A program made the position numbers and the translations under genes. From Echinicola shivajiensis (GTDB lineage Bacteria; Bacteroidota; Bacteroidia; Cytophagales; Cyclobacteriaceae): a DNA stretch of 64,000 nt. Below, one piece after another: positions 60,424 to 64,000 of this stretch. The DNA is taken from contig NZ_JAHHZM010000003.1 in the NCBI RefSeq assembly GCF_018642165.1, positions 372,001-436,000 of the forward strand, written 5' to 3'. Each line of letters opens with the position of its first letter. The stretch's first letter is position 1. The notes under the pieces were generated by a model. That model saw only the letters and a program-made list of their open reading frames with translations. It had not been told where the DNA came from and ran no database searches.

Positions 60424-62001
60424 ATGAGCATAAAGAGCGTTTCTCTAATTTTATCATTGCTGGCATTTTTAATGGTTAACGCCTGCCAAACTGCCAAAGA
60501 AAACAAAGATGAGCAAAAGGAATCAGCTACCGTTATTGTAAATCCGGTATTGCCCGGAGACCGTCCTGACCCAACAGTAGTGAAAGTGGGTGAGTACTAT
60601 TATGCTTCTGCTACCTCCAATGAGTGGGCGCCCCTTTTTCCTATTTTTAAATCGAAAGATTTGGTCAACTGGGAATTGGTGAATTATGTGTTTCCTGATG
60701 GGGCGCCAGATTGGGCAAGGAATAATTTCTGGGCACCTGAGCTTTCTTATGATGAGGGGCAGGGGAAATTTTATGCTTATTATACTGCTAGAGATAAGAC
60801 CAGTAACCGCCTAAGTGTGGCAGTGGCCAGTGCTGATAATCCTGAAGGGAAATTTACTGATCATGGACCATTGGTTGCTCAGGAAGCCGGTTCTATTGAT
60901 GCCTTTGAGGTAAGGGATGAAAGAGGAAAGCTCTATCTCACTTGGAAGGAAGATGGGAATAGCAGAGGCCTTCCGACGCCTATTTGGGCGCAAGAAATCA
61001 ATGAGGAACGAACGCAATTACTTGGGGAGCCAAAGGAGCTCTTCAGAAATGATGTGGACTGGGAGCTGAACCTGGTAGAAGGGGTATGTATTTTCAGGGA
61101 GAATGATTATTTCTATGCTACTTATTCAGCTGGAGCTTGCTGTGATAAGGCCTGCAACTATAAAGCTGGAGTGGCCAGATCCAAAACACTGTTGGGGCCT
61201 TGGGAGAAATATGATCAAAATCCCATTTTGAAGGACAATGAAAATTGGAAGTGTGCAGGCCACGGTACAGTGGTAAAAAAGGATGGAGATCATTATTTGT
61301 TATACCATGCCTATAGCAGCCAAGGAAGTGTCTTTGTAGGCAGGGAAGGTGTCTTGGAAAAAATCAAGTGGAATGAAGATGGATGGCCGGTTTTTGAGAA
61401 TAATGCTAGCTATGACCGAGAAACGGCTTCTTTGACATTTTCTGATGATTTTAATCCAGAACTCAACCCTATTTGGCAGTGGAGAGTAACACAGGATATT
61501 CAATATTCCACTGGTGAAAATGGATTGCTCTTAAAATCCTCAAATGAAAATGAGGGCTTAGGATCACTGTTGGTGCAGGCTTCTACCTCTCCAGAATATG
61601 AAATAGAGGTCAGTATTTTGCCATCTAGTTCGGAAGCCATGGGGGGACTTCTATTGGTTGGCGGTGCACATAATGGTTTTGGAGCTCCTGTAGCCGGCTT
61701 TGGAATCGGCATAAAAGGAGACAAAGTACAAGTGATAGAAAATAGGGATAAAAAGTTGGATATTAAGGCAGAAGGAAGCTTTAAGGCTGGTGAATTGGTC
61801 AATTTGAAGATGACAGTTAGCCAAGGCCATATACTGCAATTTTCTTATACGGATGTTGATGGGAAGTGGAAGAAGGTGGGAGAGAAGTATAATGCTGCTC
61901 ATTTGGTGCCTTGGGGCATGGGCTTTCGCCTTGGTATTTTTGCGCTTGGGGATGCTGATCAAGAGATCAATTTTAAAAATGTTAGTATTAAACATCAATA
62001 G
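60424..62001 (+). CDS. GH43-family lipoprotein with C-terminal concanavalin-like domain
   Basis: A 525-residue lipoprotein (lipobox NAC, Cys21). The GH43 propeller covers about 40-340 with the catalytic triad visible: base D49 in GDRPDPTVV, pKa modulator D159 in GSIDAFEVRD and acid E219 in NLVEGVCIF. An SAGACCDKACNYK segment near 235 has several cysteines. Residues about 345-525 form a beta-sandwich (LTFSDDFNPELNPIWQWRVT onward), like the DUF1349/LamG-type module that follows many beta-xylosidases and arabinofuranosidases. It lies 125 bases after the previous gene and 18 before the next, so at least the latter is cotranscribed. Confidence 0.88.
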   Translation: MSIKSVSLILSLLAFLMVNACQTAKENKDEQKESATVIVNPVLPGDRPDPTVVKVGEYYYASATSNEWAPLFPIFKSKDLVNWELVNYVFPDGAPDWARNNFWAPELSYDEGQGKFYAYYTARDKTSNRLSVAVASADNPEGKFTDHGPLVAQEAGSIDAFEVRDERGKLYLTWKEDGNSRGLPTPIWAQEINEERTQLLGEPKELFRNDVDWELNLVEGVCIFRENDYFYATYSAGACCDKACNYKAGVARSKTLLGPWEKYDQNPILKDNENWKCAGHGTVVKKDGDHYLLYHAYSSQGSVFVGREGVLEKIKWNEDGWPVFENNASYDRETASLTFSDDFNPELNPIWQWRVTQDIQYSTGENGLLLKSSNENEGLGSLLVQASTSPEYEIEVSILPSSSEAMGGLLLVGGAHNGFGAPVAGFGIGIKGDKVQVIENRDKKLDIKAEGSFKAGELVNLKMTVSQGHILQFSYTDVDGKWKKVGEKYNAAHLVPWGMGFRLGIFALGDADQEINFKNVSIKHQ

Positions 62002-62019
62002 AATATAAAAATCAAAAAT

Positions 62020-63033
62020 ATGAAAAAGCTAAACGGACTTTTGTTATTGGCACTAGCAGGATCATTTGCCTGCAACACCAAGTCTACAGTAGAGGGAGAA
62101 GCTGATGAGAAGGCACATGAAAGTGTGAAAACTTCAGGGAACCCCATTTTTGAAGGATGGTATGCTGACCCTGAAGCCATTGTTTATGATGATACTTATT
62201 GGGTATATCCGACCTATTCAGATGAATATGAAAAGCAGGTGTTTATGGATGCCTTTTCCTCCAAGGATTTGGTGAACTGGACCAAGCATGAAAGGATTAT
62301 AGATACCGCAGAGGTGAAATGGGCAGAAAAGGCCATGTGGGCACCGGGTGTTATCAGTAAGGATGATAAATACTATTTGTTTTTTGCAGCCAATGATGTC
62401 CATGAAGGTGAAGTTGGAGGAATAGGTGTAGCCATTGCTGACCAGCCACAAGGACCCTTTAAGGATTTGTTAGGAAAGCCTTTGATCAATGAAATTGTCA
62501 ATGGTGCCCAGCCCATAGACCAGTATATATTCAAAGACAAAGATGGAACCTATTATATGTATTATGGAGGTTGGGGACACTGTAATATCGTGAAACTAAA
62601 TGACGATTTTACGGGTATTGTGCCTTTTGAAGATGGCGAAATGTACAAGGAGGTGACACCAGATAGCTATGTAGAAGGACCGTTTATGTTTATCCGAGAT
62701 GGTAAATATTATTTCATGTGGTCTGAAGGTGGTTGGGGAGGACCTGACTATTCCGTGGCCTATGCCATTGCTGATAGTCCATTTGGACCTTTTAAAAGAG
62801 AAGGGAAGATCCTTCAGCAAGATCCTGAAGTGGCTACAGGTGCAGGACACCATTCGGTTATTCAGGTTCCTGGAGAAGATGAGTATTATATAGTATACCA
62901 TAGAAGACCATTGACAGAAACCCATCATAACCATAGAGCGACCAGCATTGATAAGATGGAATTTGATGAAAATGGAAAGATCAAGCCTGTGAAAATAACC
63001 TTTGAAGGGGTGGCGGAAAGAGAGATAAAGTAG
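62020..63033 (+). CDS. GH43-family lipoprotein (arabinofuranosidase/xylosidase type)
   Basis: A 337-residue lipoprotein (lipobox FAC, Cys18) consisting of a single GH43 propeller. The triad is D50 in GWYADPEAIV, D167 in AQPIDQYIF and E219 in SYVEGPFMF. KAMWAPGVISKDDKYYLFFA and GAGHHSVIQVPGEDEYYIVY are further family motifs. It lacks the extra C-terminal module of the neighbour. It begins 18 bases after that gene. Likely activity is on arabinose or xylose side chains; a precise subfamily would need a search. Confidence 0.88.
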   Translation: MKKLNGLLLLALAGSFACNTKSTVEGEADEKAHESVKTSGNPIFEGWYADPEAIVYDDTYWVYPTYSDEYEKQVFMDAFSSKDLVNWTKHERIIDTAEVKWAEKAMWAPGVISKDDKYYLFFAANDVHEGEVGGIGVAIADQPQGPFKDLLGKPLINEIVNGAQPIDQYIFKDKDGTYYMYYGGWGHCNIVKLNDDFTGIVPFEDGEMYKEVTPDSYVEGPFMFIRDGKYYFMWSEGGWGGPDYSVAYAIADSPFGPFKREGKILQQDPEVATGAGHHSVIQVPGEDEYYIVYHRRPLTETHHNHRATSIDKMEFDENGKIKPVKITFEGVAEREIK

Positions 63034-63208
63034 TTAGTCTTCGGTTGAAAGGGGCCAGTTAGCGGACCTCTTTTGTAATAGTAGTTGAATTAATAAAAGA
63101 ATTTTCCACAGACCTGACTGTTGTTCAGCCAGGTGGATTAGGCTTGGCACAGATATTAAATTCAAAGAATACATCTGTGTTTATCCTTTTTATCTGTGGT
63201 TTAAAAAA

Positions 63209-64000
63209 ATGAACATGATAAAGAATCAAATAACCCGTCTTGCCTGTTTTGGTCTGATTGCACTAGCGATCAGCTGTGGAACAAAAAACAGTTCAGAAGA
63301 AAAAGAAACAGGACAGGAAAGCATATCTGTGGAAACTGCCACAAGATGGACCAAAGAGCAAGCAAAAGCTTGGTATGCCGAACAAGAGTGGTTGGTAGGG
63401 GCCAATTTTAATCCAAGTAATTCCATCAACCAGTTGGAGATGTGGCAAGAAGCAACCTTTTCTCCTGAGTTGATTGACAAAGAATTGGGCTGGGCAGAGG
63501 ATATTGGTATGAATACCATGAGGGTTTACCTTCATGATCTAGCTTATAAGCAGGATCCCAAGGGATTTTTGGATAGAATGGATACTATGCTAGAGATCAT
63601 GGATAAACATGGCATGAAACCCTTATTCGTGTTTTTTGACTCCTGCTGGGATCCTTTTGTGGAGGCTGGAGAGCAGCGTGATCCAAAACCACATGTCCAC
63701 AATTCCGGTTGGGTACAAAGCCCTGGTTATTATGCTTTGGCCGATTCTACCCAATATCCAAGGTTGGAAAAATATGTGAAGGCCGTTGTGGGGAGATTTG
63801 CAAAGGATGAGCGGATTTTAGGTTGGGATATATGGAATGAGCCAGACAATGATACAGGAGTTTCTTATCGTGATAAAGAGCATCCCAATAAGGTGGACTA
63901 TGTATTGCCCTTGATGAAGCAAGCGTTTTCTTGGGCAAGATCACAGGAGCCTACCCAGCCATTGACCTCTGGAGTCTGGTTGGGTGATTGGTCATCAGAA
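63209..64000 (+). CDS. GH5-like (cellulase/xylanase-type) lipoprotein, cut by the window edge
   Basis: The first 264 codons of a larger gene that runs off the right edge. Lipobox ISC with Cys23; an alternative start at the third codon is possible. The (beta/alpha)8 glycosidase fold of clan A is suggested by LVGANFNPSNSINQLEMWQE, IGMNTMRVYLHDL, KPLFVFFDSCWDPF and the catalytic-acid motif GWDIWNEPDN with E211. Proteins of this kind are often labelled 1,4-beta-xylanase or cellulase-family. It follows three GH43-type genes, which fits a xylan or related plant polysaccharide. The 175 bases upstream hold no gene; the string ATCTGTGGTTTA before the start resembles the inverted repeat arm at 3294. 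Confidence 0.78.
   Translation, partial: MNMIKNQITRLACFGLIALAISCGTKNSSEEKETGQESISVETATRWTKEQAKAWYAEQEWLVGANFNPSNSINQLEMWQEATFSPELIDKELGWAEDIGMNTMRVYLHDLAYKQDPKGFLDRMDTMLEIMDKHGMKPLFVFFDSCWDPFVEAGEQRDPKPHVHNSGWVQSPGYYALADSTQYPRLEKYVKAVVGRFAKDERILGWDIWNEPDNDTGVSYRDKEHPNKVDYVLPLMKQAFSWARSQEPTQPLTSGVWLGDWSSE

Noticed and set aside
1-64000. CRISPR arrays, tRNA or rRNA genes, integrase or attachment sites
   Set aside because: Looked for repeated spacers, cloverleaf-like sequences and phage or integron genes in the gaps; none was found. The repeats present are isolated palindromes, not regularly spaced.

Overview
The window looks like a chromosome segment of an AT-rich Bacteroidota, most likely a marine or soil Cytophagales of the Cyclobacteriaceae type (Echinicola, Cyclobacterium or Algoriphagus-like). 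The evidence is three complete ECF sigma / FecR / SusC / SusD sets, SusC receptors with N-terminal STN signalling domains, many lipoprotein signals, weak Shine-Dalgarno sequences and dense glycoside hydrolase content. The genus is an inference from gene style; there is no rRNA or other marker here.

Layout. (1) 0.4-2.1 kb: a 2H phosphoesterase and a YgiD-type extradiol dioxygenase. (2) 2.3-10.4 kb, minus strand: locus 1, running sigma, FecR, SusC, SusD and a secreted endonuclease/exonuclease/phosphatase (EEP) family enzyme, with no glycosidase. (3) 10.5-14.5 kb, minus strand: a tightly overlapping operon of circularly permuted ATP-grasp, alpha-E protein, Anbu (proteasome-like peptidase) and transglutaminase-like protein. 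(4) 14.9-32.2 kb, plus strand: locus 2, an alpha-mannan utilisation locus with sigma, FecR, SusC, SusD, SusE-like protein, GH76 endo-mannanase, GH125 and GH92 mannosidases, a ROK sugar kinase and a GH78 rhamnosidase. (5) 32.4-46.5 kb, plus strand: locus 3, with sigma, FecR, SusC, a large SusD, two further surface lipoproteins (a DUF1735/DUF4973-like protein and a TIG+NHL protein), a glutaminase-A-like DUF4965 protein and a basic-secretory-protein metallopeptidase; no classical glycosidase. (6) 46.5-47.3 kb: a REP-associated tyrosine transposase (RAYT) bracketed by matching palindromes, with a further palindrome inside its coding sequence. (7) 47.6-58.8 kb: a surface-glycan region with seven glycosyltransferase-type genes and an MsbA-like ABC exporter, enclosing two lipoprotein genes; one of these, at 49.2-50.3 kb, resembles the cholesterol-dependent cytolysin fold without its membrane-binding domain 4. 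(8) 59.2-64.0 kb, plus strand: three GH43-type genes in a row and the start of a GH5-like gene cut by the window edge, probably the edge of an arabinoxylan-type locus.

How it works together. In each SusCD locus the outer-membrane SusC/SusD pair would bind and import an oligomer, and the STN domain of SusC would signal through FecR to the ECF sigma. In locus 2 the order of enzymes gives a plausible path: GH76 cuts the alpha-1,6 mannan backbone, SusCD imports, GH92 and GH125 trim to mannose, and the ROK kinase phosphorylates it. The most interesting points are the CDC-like lipoprotein, a GH92 with glutamine at the usual catalytic acid, the RAYT gene that carries a REP-like palindrome in frame, and the Anbu operon. 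All functional statements come from reading sequence by eye; no database search was run.
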